Shown one piece after another: positions 15,461-23,294 of a DNA stretch of 45,611 nt. The stretch comes from Acidobacteriota bacterium (lineage in GTDB: Bacteria; Acidobacteriota; Terriglobia; Terriglobales; Acidobacteriaceae). A program made the translations under genes and the position numbers. Positions within the stretch are counted from its first letter, which is position 1. Each line of letters starts with the position of its first letter. The stretch covers positions 1 to 45,611 of the forward strand of contig JAGWSG010000207.1 in assembly GCA_028876335.1 (NCBI GenBank). The letters run 5' to 3'. The notes under the pieces were generated by a model that saw only the letters and a list, made by a program, of their open reading frames with translations, was not told where the DNA came from and did no database searches.

Positions 15461-17149
15461 CTACTGCGGATTTGATGAAGGCGCTGACTGGGTGGAAGGC
15501 GTCGGAGCATCGCCCAGCAGACGACCAGTGGATGGCTTTTCTTCCTTCTTCTCGTCCTTTTTACGATCACTCAAGCGGGTCTTCTCGCCTGTCGTGGTTT
15601 CAGTACCTTTCTTTTTGGTTGCCGTTTCGCCGTTCAAGCCGAGCGGCGCGGATTGAATCTGGCGATTCGCAATCGTTGCGGCATCGGGAGTCGGAGCCGA
15701 CATCGGATCTGCTCCCGGAGAATTGGAGGCATTCTTCTTTTCTTTGTTTTCCTTTTTCTCTTCGCGCAGCCTATCGCTGAAGCGGGTCTTCTTTTCCTTC
15801 ACCGGTGCTTCGTCAAAGCTTTCCTGCGAATCTGCGTTGCTTGCGGTCTCAGGCAATGCCCCGGCATCTTCAATACTGCTTGCTCGTGCTGCCTTCGGAA
15901 GGGTTTCCTGAGGAGCCTGTCCGAAGCGGATCTTTTCCTTCTTACCCGGCTTCAATGAGCCTGGTGCTTCTTCTTTGGATGACTTTGCCTCCGCCACCCG
16001 TTCCACCTTCGCACCCGACTTTTGCCGGAATCCGTGACCGGTTTCGCGGAAGCGCGTACGCTCTACCTTCTTGCGTTTCTTGGGCGAGGGAGGTGTGTAG
16101 GCACTGAACACGGGCTTGGTTTCATTTGGGCTGGCGCCGGTGTCTGTATAGCCTGGACGAATGTCGATGAATGCCTGTTCGCGCATCTTGGTCAGATAGT
16201 TGCGAATGGCAGGCTCCATCTTGCTCATGTAGTAGGTTTGCTCAACTTCCTGCTCAACATCCTTGAAAGCGGGCACACCGCCAGGGTTGTGCTTGACTAC
16301 CTTGAAAATAATGAAACCCTGCTTGGTGCGAATGGGCTGTGTAACCTGTCCGTCCTTGAGTGGAAAGACCGCATCTTCAAATACTTTGGCCAGCTCTCCG
16401 TGCTTGTAAGTGCCCAGGCTTCCGCCGTCGGCGGCGGTCTGTCCATTGCTGAAGGTCTTGGCCAGATCCGTAAAATCTCCGCCGGCCTGCAATTTATTCT
16501 CAATGTCCTCTGCTTTTGCCTTGGCATCGGCAACCTTCTGCTCACTGCCATCACTGGAAGAAATCAGAATCTCGCTCAGCTGTACGCTCTCGGGCTGCAC
16601 ATAATTCTGCTTGTGCTCTTCAAAATAGCGGCGAACCTCACCCGGTGTCATGGAGATGTGCGCACCAACTTCCTGGCGCATCACCTGCTGGGTAATGATT
16701 TGATTGCGAATATTGGCCTTGAAGTCCTCATAGGAAACGCCCTGCTGCTCGGCAGCCTTTTCCAGATCTTCCAGCGAGTCCATGTGGTACTGCTTGCGGA
16801 TTTCATTCAGGCGATTGATGAGCTCTGTTTCACCCGTGATGCCCAGTTCCTTGCCCTTGGAAAGCCAAAGCTGCTGGTCGATCAAATTCCGCAGAAGATC
16901 GCGATGAGCCTCTGAAATCTGCTGCATCGAGGCGCCATGCTGACGCTCATCCTGATCCAGATCCTTCATGGCTCGGTCGTAATCCGAGTTGGTGATGATC
17001 TGATCATTCACTCTGGCCACAATCTGCTCCACGACGGTTCCGCCATAGGGGCTTGCCATCGCTTCATTTGATTGGGCTTGAGCGGAGGAACCGAGCAGCA
17101 ACGTACCGAAAACTATCGCCGCGGGAATGCAAAGAGAATTCAATTTCAT
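15461..17149 (-). CDS. SurA-like periplasmic peptidyl-prolyl isomerase with long charged C-terminal tail
   Basis: 562 residues. Signal peptide (CIPAAIVFGTLLLGSSAQAQ), then a SurA N-terminal chaperone domain (VVEQIVARVNDQIITNSDYDRAMKDL; about residues 40-185) and one parvulin domain (SVQLSEILISS to FIIFKVVKHNPGG; about 190-310). The last ~200 residues are a Lys/Glu-rich low-complexity tail with recurring basic motifs (RTRFRE, KIRFGQ, KTRFSDR, KTRLSDR). SurA proteins guide outer-membrane proteins through the periplasm; E. coli SurA is about 430 residues with two parvulin domains, so this one lacks a parvulin copy and gains the tail. The ATG at 17149 and a GTG at 17155 are both possible; neither has a clear ribosome site. 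Confidence 0.85.
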   Translation of the reverse strand: MKLNSLCIPAAIVFGTLLLGSSAQAQSNEAMASPYGGTVVEQIVARVNDQIITNSDYDRAMKDLDQDERQHGASMQQISEAHRDLLRNLIDQQLWLSKGKELGITGETELINRLNEIRKQYHMDSLEDLEKAAEQQGVSYEDFKANIRNQIITQQVMRQEVGAHISMTPGEVRRYFEEHKQNYVQPESVQLSEILISSSDGSEQKVADAKAKAEDIENKLQAGGDFTDLAKTFSNGQTAADGGSLGTYKHGELAKVFEDAVFPLKDGQVTQPIRTKQGFIIFKVVKHNPGGVPAFKDVEQEVEQTYYMSKMEPAIRNYLTKMREQAFIDIRPGYTDTGASPNETKPVFSAYTPPSPKKRKKVERTRFRETGHGFRQKSGAKVERVAEAKSSKEEAPGSLKPGKKEKIRFGQAPQETLPKAARASSIEDAGALPETASNADSQESFDEAPVKEKKTRFSDRLREEKKENKEKKNASNSPGADPMSAPTPDAATIANRQIQSAPLGLNGETATKKKGTETTTGEKTRLSDRKKDEKKEEKPSTGRLLGDAPTPSTQSAPSSNPQ

Positions 17150-17258
17150 AGGCACACATGGGGTGGCGGTAGGAATGCTCCGCCTAAATCCATAGACGTC
17201 ATTGTAAATGGCAGGAGAGCAGTCGGTCAGTCATTCCTTACGAATTCCTGTCGGTACT

Positions 17259-18191
17259 TCATTGTGTGGCGGTTCCAGCTTCGCGCGGATGTGCCCAGGC
17301 ATAGATTGCGCCCAGCCACGAACTTCCCTTTTCAGGCTCTTTTACGTGTGGAATTAACGCCCAAATGCCAATAAAGGCAAGCCCGACTAGATTTGGAAAC
17401 AAAAGTGGCGCCAGCGGAGGTGCTCCATTCACCAGCTTGTCCCAAAGCCCATGGCCCGGTTCAACCAGATTGGCCTGAAGATGAAACCAAAAGCCCAAAA
17501 CACCCACCGCCGCTTGCCCGCACATCACCGCCATGCAGACATCCAGATAGCGCCGGGTTACTTCCATCATTAAAGGAACCAGTAAAAAACCGGTGGCGAA
17601 TGCCGAGGAAATCACCGGTATCCACTCTGTTTTGAGGAAGAACCCGTTGGACGCGTGGTCTGTAAGTGAGAGCAGGAAATTGCCCATAAATCCGCCAAGT
17701 GCAAGAAGAATGACCCATCGAGCCCAATCGGCGGTCCTTGATGCCACCATTCGATTCACTAGAAGCAGGAAACCAAGGCCCGTGTAAGCGAGCGGTGCGG
17801 CAAAAGGCGCAGCATAGGTCAAGCTCTTCAAGGTTCGGTCGAGAAAAAAATGGCTTTCAAGGTGATATAAAACGCCGCCAAGCCCCACCAAAATCGATAG
17901 CCAGCCGACAAGGTAACCAACATCGCGCCAGGCAGCCTCAAAGTGCCACACCCATCGGAGCAAGATGACGGCCGCAAGGGCAAGCGGGGCAACGAGCGAA
18001 AAATAGAGCGGAATAAACTCTGCGGTCTTCGCGAAGTGATTTACCGAGTGCGCAATGAAAATATCGCCGGCGAGGATGGCCAGGTTCGAAGTAACAAAGA
18101 GCTCTATCCATAACTGTGGATCGTGCGCCCATCGCAGCGGTTCGCCGGTTACCAGAGCCTGCATTTGCGCCACAAGACTATTTGCGCGCAT
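17259..18191 (-). CDS. Eight-helix membrane protein paired with octaheme cytochrome c
   Basis: 310 residues with eight predicted transmembrane helices (for instance LAILAGDIFIAH, LVAPLALAAVILL, VGWLSILVGLGGVLYH, FAAPLAYTGLGFLLLV, VILLALGGFMGNFLL, PNLVGLAFIGIWALI). I do not recognise a named family. Histidines sit in or near several helices (His48, 52, 83, 110, 114, 179, 237), which would allow heme b ligation, as in membrane quinol oxidoreductase subunits; this is inference. Its ATG has GGAGAG just upstream and lies 14 bases inside the end of the cytochrome gene, so the two are translationally coupled. It may be the membrane electron-transfer partner of the cytochrome. Confidence 0.75.
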   Translation of the reverse strand: MRANSLVAQMQALVTGEPLRWAHDPQLWIELFVTSNLAILAGDIFIAHSVNHFAKTAEFIPLYFSLVAPLALAAVILLRWVWHFEAAWRDVGYLVGWLSILVGLGGVLYHLESHFFLDRTLKSLTYAAPFAAPLAYTGLGFLLLVNRMVASRTADWARWVILLALGGFMGNFLLSLTDHASNGFFLKTEWIPVISSAFATGFLLVPLMMEVTRRYLDVCMAVMCGQAAVGVLGFWFHLQANLVEPGHGLWDKLVNGAPPLAPLLFPNLVGLAFIGIWALIPHVKEPEKGSSWLGAIYAWAHPREAGTATQ

Positions 18192-19413
18192 GCTCTCTCC
18201 GCAGTTCGGCCGCTTCTTCCTTCAATTCAACTGTCTTTGACAGCAGCTCGTAATTTCCGTGCCACTGCACAAAATCAGCACCGCCCATGAAAGCCCCATG
18301 CTTGCTGGTTCGCCCGTCATAGTGCCACATGTTGAAGTAGGTAAAGTCGATTGTGTGCGTAAAGGGCGGCCCGGTCAGTGTCCCGTCCTTGTGAAGTTCG
18401 TCAACAATCTCCTTCGCGGCCAGAATCTTTTGATTCGTGTTTTCAATCACCTGCTCGGCCTGTGTGTAAACCCGATTGACCAAAGCCGAGGTGTGGCACT
18501 GCTCGCATACCTGTTTCATGTTTGCCTGTGCCTGCAGGTAATTGGGACGCTTGGTGCTGACGGCCGCTGCCAAATACCAGCTCAAGCGTTCAGAGGGATC
18601 ATGGGTCACTTTCAGTCCATTAATGCCGCTCATGTGGCATGTCGCGCATGTGGGGACGAACATATCGCGGGTCGTCAAAGAGTCCGGCGGAGCGTTCAGA
18701 TTCAAGAGATTACGTTGCGCTGCAAACATCACTCCGTGCCTGGACTCGGTGTAGATCTCCAATTGCGAATGATCCGGTCCCATGTGGCATTGCCCGCAGG
18801 TGGAGGGCAGCCGTGCCAACGCTACGGAGCCGGTGTGGCGCGAATGGCACTCTGTGCAGGTTCCGATGGTGCCGTCATCATTGGGTTTCCCAATTGCATG
18901 GCACTTCTCACAGCCTGCAGTAACGGCTGGATGTCCCTCCGGTAACGTAAGCGGATTGGGTGGCCTTTTGGTTCCGCCAGGCTGGTACTTTTCGCTGAAT
19001 GCTACTTCCTCCGGTGTAAGTCCCTTTTCTCCGTGGACCGCTGCCCAGCTTGGCGCCGCGTGGCGGCTGCGCAAGAACTCCTGATACTCCCCTTCATGAC
19101 ACGAACGGCAATTGCCAGCAGTAAGGTGCGCGCTTATTACAAATCCGTGGTGATCGACTTTCTTTTGCCCAGGTGCGGGCTGATGACAGTCCAGGCAGTT
19201 CACGCCCTTCTTTGCATGCTCTGACATCTCATACTCATGCACTACCGCGTATTGCAGCCGTGCATGACATTCCGCGCATCTGCCCGAAGCACGAACAAAA
19301 TCCGCGGTTGGTTGCTGGGTCTCCAACTTGGGACGAGCCCGGTTGATCAGGAAGGCGGAAATAATCAGCGCAAACGCAATGACGACTGCAACAAACACCG
19401 AACGAAACGACAT
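18178..19413 (-). CDS. Membrane-anchored octaheme cytochrome c, hydroxylamine oxidoreductase-like
   Basis: 411 residues from the ATG at 19413 (GAGG about nine bases upstream). A single N-terminal helix (VFVAVVIAFALIISAFLI) would serve as anchor or uncleaved signal. Eight CxxCH sites follow at residues 46, 73, 102, 168, 186, 206, 256 and 303. All are standard CxxCH; no CxxCK active-site heme is present, which argues against NrfA, ONR or OTR. The C-terminal stretch FNMWHYDGRTSKHGAF and DFVQWHGNYEL resembles HAO-family octahemes, though at about 410 residues it is shorter than Nitrosomonas HAO. The reaction, whether oxidation or reduction of a nitrogen compound or plain electron transfer, is undecided. 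The membrane protein gene overlaps its 3' end. Confidence 0.85.
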   Translation of the reverse strand: MSFRSVFVAVVIAFALIISAFLINRARPKLETQQPTADFVRASGRCAECHARLQYAVVHEYEMSEHAKKGVNCLDCHQPAPGQKKVDHHGFVISAHLTAGNCRSCHEGEYQEFLRSRHAAPSWAAVHGEKGLTPEEVAFSEKYQPGGTKRPPNPLTLPEGHPAVTAGCEKCHAIGKPNDDGTIGTCTECHSRHTGSVALARLPSTCGQCHMGPDHSQLEIYTESRHGVMFAAQRNLLNLNAPPDSLTTRDMFVPTCATCHMSGINGLKVTHDPSERLSWYLAAAVSTKRPNYLQAQANMKQVCEQCHTSALVNRVYTQAEQVIENTNQKILAAKEIVDELHKDGTLTGPPFTHTIDFTYFNMWHYDGRTSKHGAFMGGADFVQWHGNYELLSKTVELKEEAAELRREHARK

Positions 19414-19728
19414 TGGCCACGACCTCGCCGCAAAATCAATCAACTAAATTGAAAGGCTTGACACGTCAGTACATTCATTCAAACTGGCGCACATTTCAGG
19501 CGTGGCAATCTTAACAACTGCGCTTCATATGTGAATCAAAATTCCGCTTATTTGGACGGTTGTCGAACCCAAGCTCCACAGTTCCCTTTTCAGTGGTGCC
19601 ACGATTCAATGCACCGCCTGCTCAAAGGCAAGTGCTGACGGGCAAACAAGGCCCCATTCGAAAGAGAATCAACACCCGCTACCTACTGTTGAATTGGCAT
19701 CATATGGAATGGAATGTGAAACTTCCGT

Positions 19729-19740
19729 CCACATATGTGG
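19729..19740. promoter_or_regulatory. 12-bp perfect palindrome, possible operator
   Basis: CCACATATGTGG is self-complementary over its full length and lies about 45 bases upstream of the extended -10 site of the protease gene. The binding protein is unknown. Confidence 0.3.
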
Positions 19741-19783
19741 TAGCCGCTACCTTCGCTTCATCTCCAGAGTCCAATTCTCTGAG

Positions 19784-19792
19784 TGCTATACT
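19784..19792 (+). promoter_or_regulatory. Extended -10 promoter of the protease gene
   Basis: TGCTATACT gives an extended -10 element (TGnTATACT). No good -35 hexamer is found 17 bases upstream, as is usual for extended -10 promoters. It would start transcription about 65 bases before the ATG at 19866. Confidence 0.45.
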
Positions 19793-19865
19793 TTAGCCCA
19801 AGACCGCAGCGCCTTGGCCATGTTTTTTGTCCATCGCAGCAGCTGTCCGGAGGTACCACCCGCCC

Positions 19866-21488
19866 ATGACTCCCCGCACACGCCGGGCCATCTTCAGCCT
19901 TACTATCTTCTTTGCTGTCTGCGCCGTAGCAGGCCTCGTCCTGCAGGGCAAGGTCGGTGCTCAATCGTCTGAAGACGAAAGCCAGTTGCGCGACAGCATC
20001 AAGTCGTTCGCGGATGTTTACTCCATCGTCGAACAGAATTACGCGGAACCCATCAAAGGGGACAAGGTAGACGACGCAATTTATGACGGCGCCATCCCCG
20101 GCATGCTGCGCGTGCTCGATCCGCACTCAAACTTCTACGATCCGAAAGCCTACGCACGCATGCGCGAAGACCAGCGCGGCCACTATTACGGTGTCGGCAT
20201 GGTCATCCAGCAGCAAGGCAATAAGGTGTATGTGATCACTCCGTATGAGGGCACACCGTCCTACCGTGCCGGCATTAAACCCGGTGACGTGATTGCTTCC
20301 ATTGACGGCAAGGCCACCACAGGATGGACCTCCGATCAGGTGGCAAAGGCGTTGAAGGGTCCCCGTGGAACGCATGTGCAGGTTTCGATGATTCGCGACG
20401 GCCACACAAGCCCGCTTGTGTTTGACCTTGTGCGCGACGACATCTCGCATCCTTCTGTTGATCTGGCCTTCGAGATCCGTCCCGGCATTGGTTACATCCA
20501 TCTGACACAGTTCCAGGAAACCACCGGTAAGGAAGTGGTTGACGCGATCAACAGCTTCCCGAACCTTAAGGGATTGCTGCTCGACCTGCGTGGCAACCCG
20601 GGCGGCCTGTTGAGCCAGGCGGTAGACGTATGCGACCACCTACTTGCCAAAGGACAGACCATCGTCTCGCAGCGTGGACGCGCCTATCCGGACCAGAATT
20701 ACGTAGCCACCCACGGAAACGGCGGTAAAACTTTTCCCATCGTGGTGCTGGTCAATCGTGGAACCGCTTCCGCAGCGGAAATTGTCTCTGGCGCGCTGCA
20801 GGATCATGATCGAGCGCTGATTGTTGGCGAAACCACATTCGGCAAGGGCCTGGTGCAGACGGTATACAACCTAAGCGACAACACAGGTCTGGCACTGACA
20901 ACTTATCACTACTACACGCCATCCGGCCGCCTGATACAGCGCAACTACACTGGCGTTTCGCTGTATGACTATTACTACAATCACGCTGGCGCTTTGCCTT
21001 CTAACTCGACCAATCGCGAAGTGAAATTTACCGACTCCGGCCGCACAGTCTACGGCGGCGGCGGTATCACTCCGGACGAGAAGATTGAGTCGCCCAAGTC
21101 GAACAACTTTCAGGACCAGCTCATTTACAAACAGGTCTTCTTTCATTTTGCCGCCAACTACCTGGCGAATCGTACGATTGATCGTGACTTCAAGGTCGAT
21201 GACGCAGTGCTCAAAGCTTTCAAGGACTTCCTGACCAGTCAAAACATTGCCTATACGGATCAGGACATCAATGGTGTGATGGATTGGCTAAAGGCGAGCA
21301 TTCGCGACAAGATGGTCACCTATGAATTCGGGCAGCAACAGGGGCTTCGTGTTCTCGCGGATTGGGACCCGATGATTCAGAAGGCGCTCACCTACATGCC
21401 GGAAGCGCAAGCGCTGGAAGAGCACGCGCATGAGGTACTTGCGCAGAAGGCGCAGGCTCGCAATGAAGGCGCTCCAACTCATCAGTAG
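19866..21488 (+). CDS. C-terminal processing peptidase, S41 family (CtpA/Prc type)
   Basis: 540 residues. An N-terminal membrane or signal helix (AIFSLTIFFAVCAVAGLVL) precedes a PDZ domain (GVGMVIQQQG to VQVSMIRDG) and the S41 protease core: GIGYIHLTQF, LLLDLRGNPGG, the catalytic serine in NRGTASAAEIVSG (Ser302) and the general-base lysine in GETTFGKGLVQ (Lys327). The Ser/Lys dyad is intact. A further ~130 residues (YKQVFFHFAANYL onward) follow, as in acidobacterial S41 proteins. Such enzymes cut C-terminal ends of periplasmic proteins. The start at 19866 has GGAGG 12 bases upstream; the listed TTG at 19827 is unlikely. Ends at a hairpin at 21506. Confidence 0.92.
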   Translation: MTPRTRRAIFSLTIFFAVCAVAGLVLQGKVGAQSSEDESQLRDSIKSFADVYSIVEQNYAEPIKGDKVDDAIYDGAIPGMLRVLDPHSNFYDPKAYARMREDQRGHYYGVGMVIQQQGNKVYVITPYEGTPSYRAGIKPGDVIASIDGKATTGWTSDQVAKALKGPRGTHVQVSMIRDGHTSPLVFDLVRDDISHPSVDLAFEIRPGIGYIHLTQFQETTGKEVVDAINSFPNLKGLLLDLRGNPGGLLSQAVDVCDHLLAKGQTIVSQRGRAYPDQNYVATHGNGGKTFPIVVLVNRGTASAAEIVSGALQDHDRALIVGETTFGKGLVQTVYNLSDNTGLALTTYHYYTPSGRLIQRNYTGVSLYDYYYNHAGALPSNSTNREVKFTDSGRTVYGGGGITPDEKIESPKSNNFQDQLIYKQVFFHFAANYLANRTIDRDFKVDDAVLKAFKDFLTSQNIAYTDQDINGVMDWLKASIRDKMVTYEFGQQQGLRVLADWDPMIQKALTYMPEAQALEEHAHEVLAQKAQARNEGAPTHQ

Positions 21489-21505
21489 CGACAACAGTTC
21501 AATCA

Positions 21506-21543
21506 AAACTGAGGCCTTCCCGCATGGGATGGCCTTTCAGTTT
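21506..21543. terminator. Hairpin between convergent protease and DUF1572 genes
   Basis: AAACTGAGGCC pairs with GGCCTTTCAGTTT (11 bp with a two-base bulge). The A- and T-rich arm ends make it usable on either strand. Confidence 0.65.
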
Positions 21544-21560
21544 CGAACTGGCTTATCTTT

Positions 21561-22109
21561 TCAACGCTGACTTGCTTCGCCGGCTGCAACCTTCTTATTG
21601 AACTCCGCGGAACCTTTCCTGGGAACGGTGAGCGACTTCCATCCTTCGCCTGCAAAGTGGCGGGAGAGCAACACAATTTGTCCTACGTGATAGGGATAGT
21701 GCGCGAGTTGCCGGTTGATGGCCTGCATCACGGAGTGGGCCTCGCCTCGAATGGTGATTGTGCGGTCGAGATCTTCATCCGTCAGAGCGTCGAGCGCCGC
21801 AAAGAATACACTCCAACCATATTCCCATTGAGCCATGAGTTCTGCGCGTGTGGCTGCGGGTTCTTCAAATTCGCTGTCTCGATTGCGATCCGGCTTCTCG
21901 CCATCCGTGGTAAGGAAATCCGTCCATCGCGAACGCATATTCCCCACCATGTGCTTCACGATGATGGCAATAGAATTCGACTCGCCGTCAATAACCGTGA
22001 ACAGTTGCTCGTCGGGCGTCTGCTCCATTGCGCGTTCTGCGAGCTTTTTGTAGTAGTGAAAAACGGCCAGTGCGTCAGTTAAAAACGAGGTTGTGAATTC
22101 GAGCGCCAT
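21561..22109 (-). CDS. DinB-superfamily protein (DUF1572 type)
   Basis: 182 residues, all helical. The DinB-like four-helix bundle is suggested by SNSIAIIVKHMVGNMRSRWTDFL (first metal His) and QLAHYPYHVGQIVLLSRHFAG (two further His in the HYPYHxGQ pattern). With one His in helix 2 and two in helix 4 the usual metal triad of the superfamily is present. Members of known function are metal-dependent thiol transferases, but the substrate of DUF1572 proteins is not established. It begins 16 bases after the stop of the peptidase gene on the same strand, so co-transcription is likely although no clear ribosome site is seen. Confidence 0.85.
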   Translation of the reverse strand: MALEFTTSFLTDALAVFHYYKKLAERAMEQTPDEQLFTVIDGESNSIAIIVKHMVGNMRSRWTDFLTTDGEKPDRNRDSEFEEPAATRAELMAQWEYGWSVFFAALDALTDEDLDRTITIRGEAHSVMQAINRQLAHYPYHVGQIVLLSRHFAGEGWKSLTVPRKGSAEFNKKVAAGEASQR

Positions 22110-22125
22110 ACTGGGAGTCTAGCTC

Positions 22126-23193
22126 TTACGGCTCATCGCTATAGATCGACACGATCGGTTTACCGCCCTCTGCCTGCCGTGCGCGGTACATCCCCGGCGT
22201 GTTGAAGCTCCATGCCATCTGTCCGTCAGGCGCAATGGCAATCACGCCGCCGTCGCCTTTCAATGCAGTCAATTCGCCATGAATCACTTCATCGGCAGCC
22301 TTCTGCAGTGGCATCTTCCTGAAGTAAACAAGATTGCATACTTCGCGTGCCACTCCGAGGCGGATGAAAAACTCTCCTGTCCCGGTACCCGAAACCGCGC
22401 ACGACTTGTTCGAGGCATAAGTGCCTGCGCCGATGATCGGCGAATCGCCCACGCGACCCCACTGCTTCGCGGTCAGTCCGCCCGTGGATGTACCCGCTGC
22501 AATATTGCCGGCCTTGTCGAGTGCAACGACACCTACCGTCCCGAACTTGTGCGCGCCTGGCGCGTCAATCTCCGCCACTGGCTTTGCGGGAGCCGGAGGC
22601 ACGCCCGCTGGACGCTGAGGTATGGGCAATCCTTCCTTCTTCAGTTCGCGCACCAGAGACTGCCACCGCCTCTCCGTGAAGAAGTAGCTGGGCGGCACCA
22701 TTTCCAATCCCTCTTTCTGTGCGAATGCATCGGCGCCAGCGCCCTCCAGCATCACATGTGGGGATTTTTCCATAACTGCACGCGCCAGGGTGATTGGATG
22801 CTTGGTTCGCGTGACGCCCGCAACCGCGCCTGCCATCAGGCTGGATCCATCCATGATTGCCGCGTCTAGTTCGTTCCTCCCCTCGGCTGTAAAAACAGCA
22901 CCCCGGCCTGCGTTGAACAGAGGATCGTCTTCAAACCGCCGGATCACTGCCTCTACCGCATCCAATGAAGACCCGCCTCGGTCCAGTACCGCTGCCCCCG
23001 CGGCCAGCCCTTCGCCAAGAGCCTTGCGATAAGCAGCTTCGGTTTCAGGTTTCATGTGCGCGCGTTCAATCACTCCGGCGCCGCCATGCAACACGATGGC
23101 CCAGTGGTGCGCTGGCTTCTGAGCCTGCAAGGAAGAATTCAATCCAGCCATAATCATCGCTACCGATAGAGCGAGGAAGAAAAAACGACGCAC
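22126..23193 (-). CDS. Isoaspartyl peptidase/L-asparaginase (Ntn-hydrolase, IaaA type), exported
   Basis: 355 residues. A signal peptide (FFFLALSVAMIMAGLNSSLQAQ) precedes the plant-type asparaginase fold: AIVLHGGAGVI, LDAVEAVIRRFEDDPLFNAGRGAVF, ELDAAIMDG, and the autocleavage site HKFGTVGVVALD, where Thr219 becomes the N-terminal nucleophile of the beta subunit. GDSPIIGAGTYA and SGTGTGEFF supply the substrate-binding loops. Such enzymes release aspartate from isoaspartyl dipeptides and hydrolyse asparagine; here this would happen in the periplasm. A ~25-residue proline-rich linker before the nucleophile is the usual disordered loop. Likely first gene of a two-gene unit with the DUF1572 protein. 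Confidence 0.93.
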   Translation of the reverse strand: MRRFFFLALSVAMIMAGLNSSLQAQKPAHHWAIVLHGGAGVIERAHMKPETEAAYRKALGEGLAAGAAVLDRGGSSLDAVEAVIRRFEDDPLFNAGRGAVFTAEGRNELDAAIMDGSSLMAGAVAGVTRTKHPITLARAVMEKSPHVMLEGAGADAFAQKEGLEMVPPSYFFTERRWQSLVRELKKEGLPIPQRPAGVPPAPAKPVAEIDAPGAHKFGTVGVVALDKAGNIAAGTSTGGLTAKQWGRVGDSPIIGAGTYASNKSCAVSGTGTGEFFIRLGVAREVCNLVYFRKMPLQKAADEVIHGELTALKGDGGVIAIAPDGQMAWSFNTPGMYRARQAEGGKPIVSIYSDEP

Positions 23194-23241
23194 GATTCTC
23201 TCCTGGATTGCAGAATAAAGCGCGCTTGAGCCAGTGCAAAG

Positions 23242-23275
23242 AAAAAAGGCGCGGCGGCCAAAGCCGCCACGCCTG
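23242..23275 (-). terminator. Intrinsic terminator of the TonB-dependent receptor gene
   Basis: A GC-rich hairpin (GGCGGC/GCCGCC extended by GGCG/CGCC across one mismatch, loop CAAA) is followed on the minus strand by six T residues. It lies between the receptor stop and the peptidase start. Confidence 0.85.
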
Positions 23276-23294
23276 AGGTTTCCCAGGACTTACT

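Larger units (their letters stand above)
19414..19865. other. Divergent intergenic region between octaheme cytochrome and CtpA-type protease
   Basis: About 450 bases without a gene. Visible are a dyad TTGACACGTCA close to the cytochrome start (19458-19468), a perfect 12-bp palindrome (19729-19740) and an extended -10 promoter before the protease gene. The 78- and 92-residue ORFs here have no family features. Confidence 0.45.

Noticed and set aside
16022-16915. 297-residue plus-strand ORF over the SurA-like gene
   Set aside because: Shadow of the chaperone and parvulin domains; leucine-rich appearance comes from reading Glu/Lys/Gln codons in antisense.
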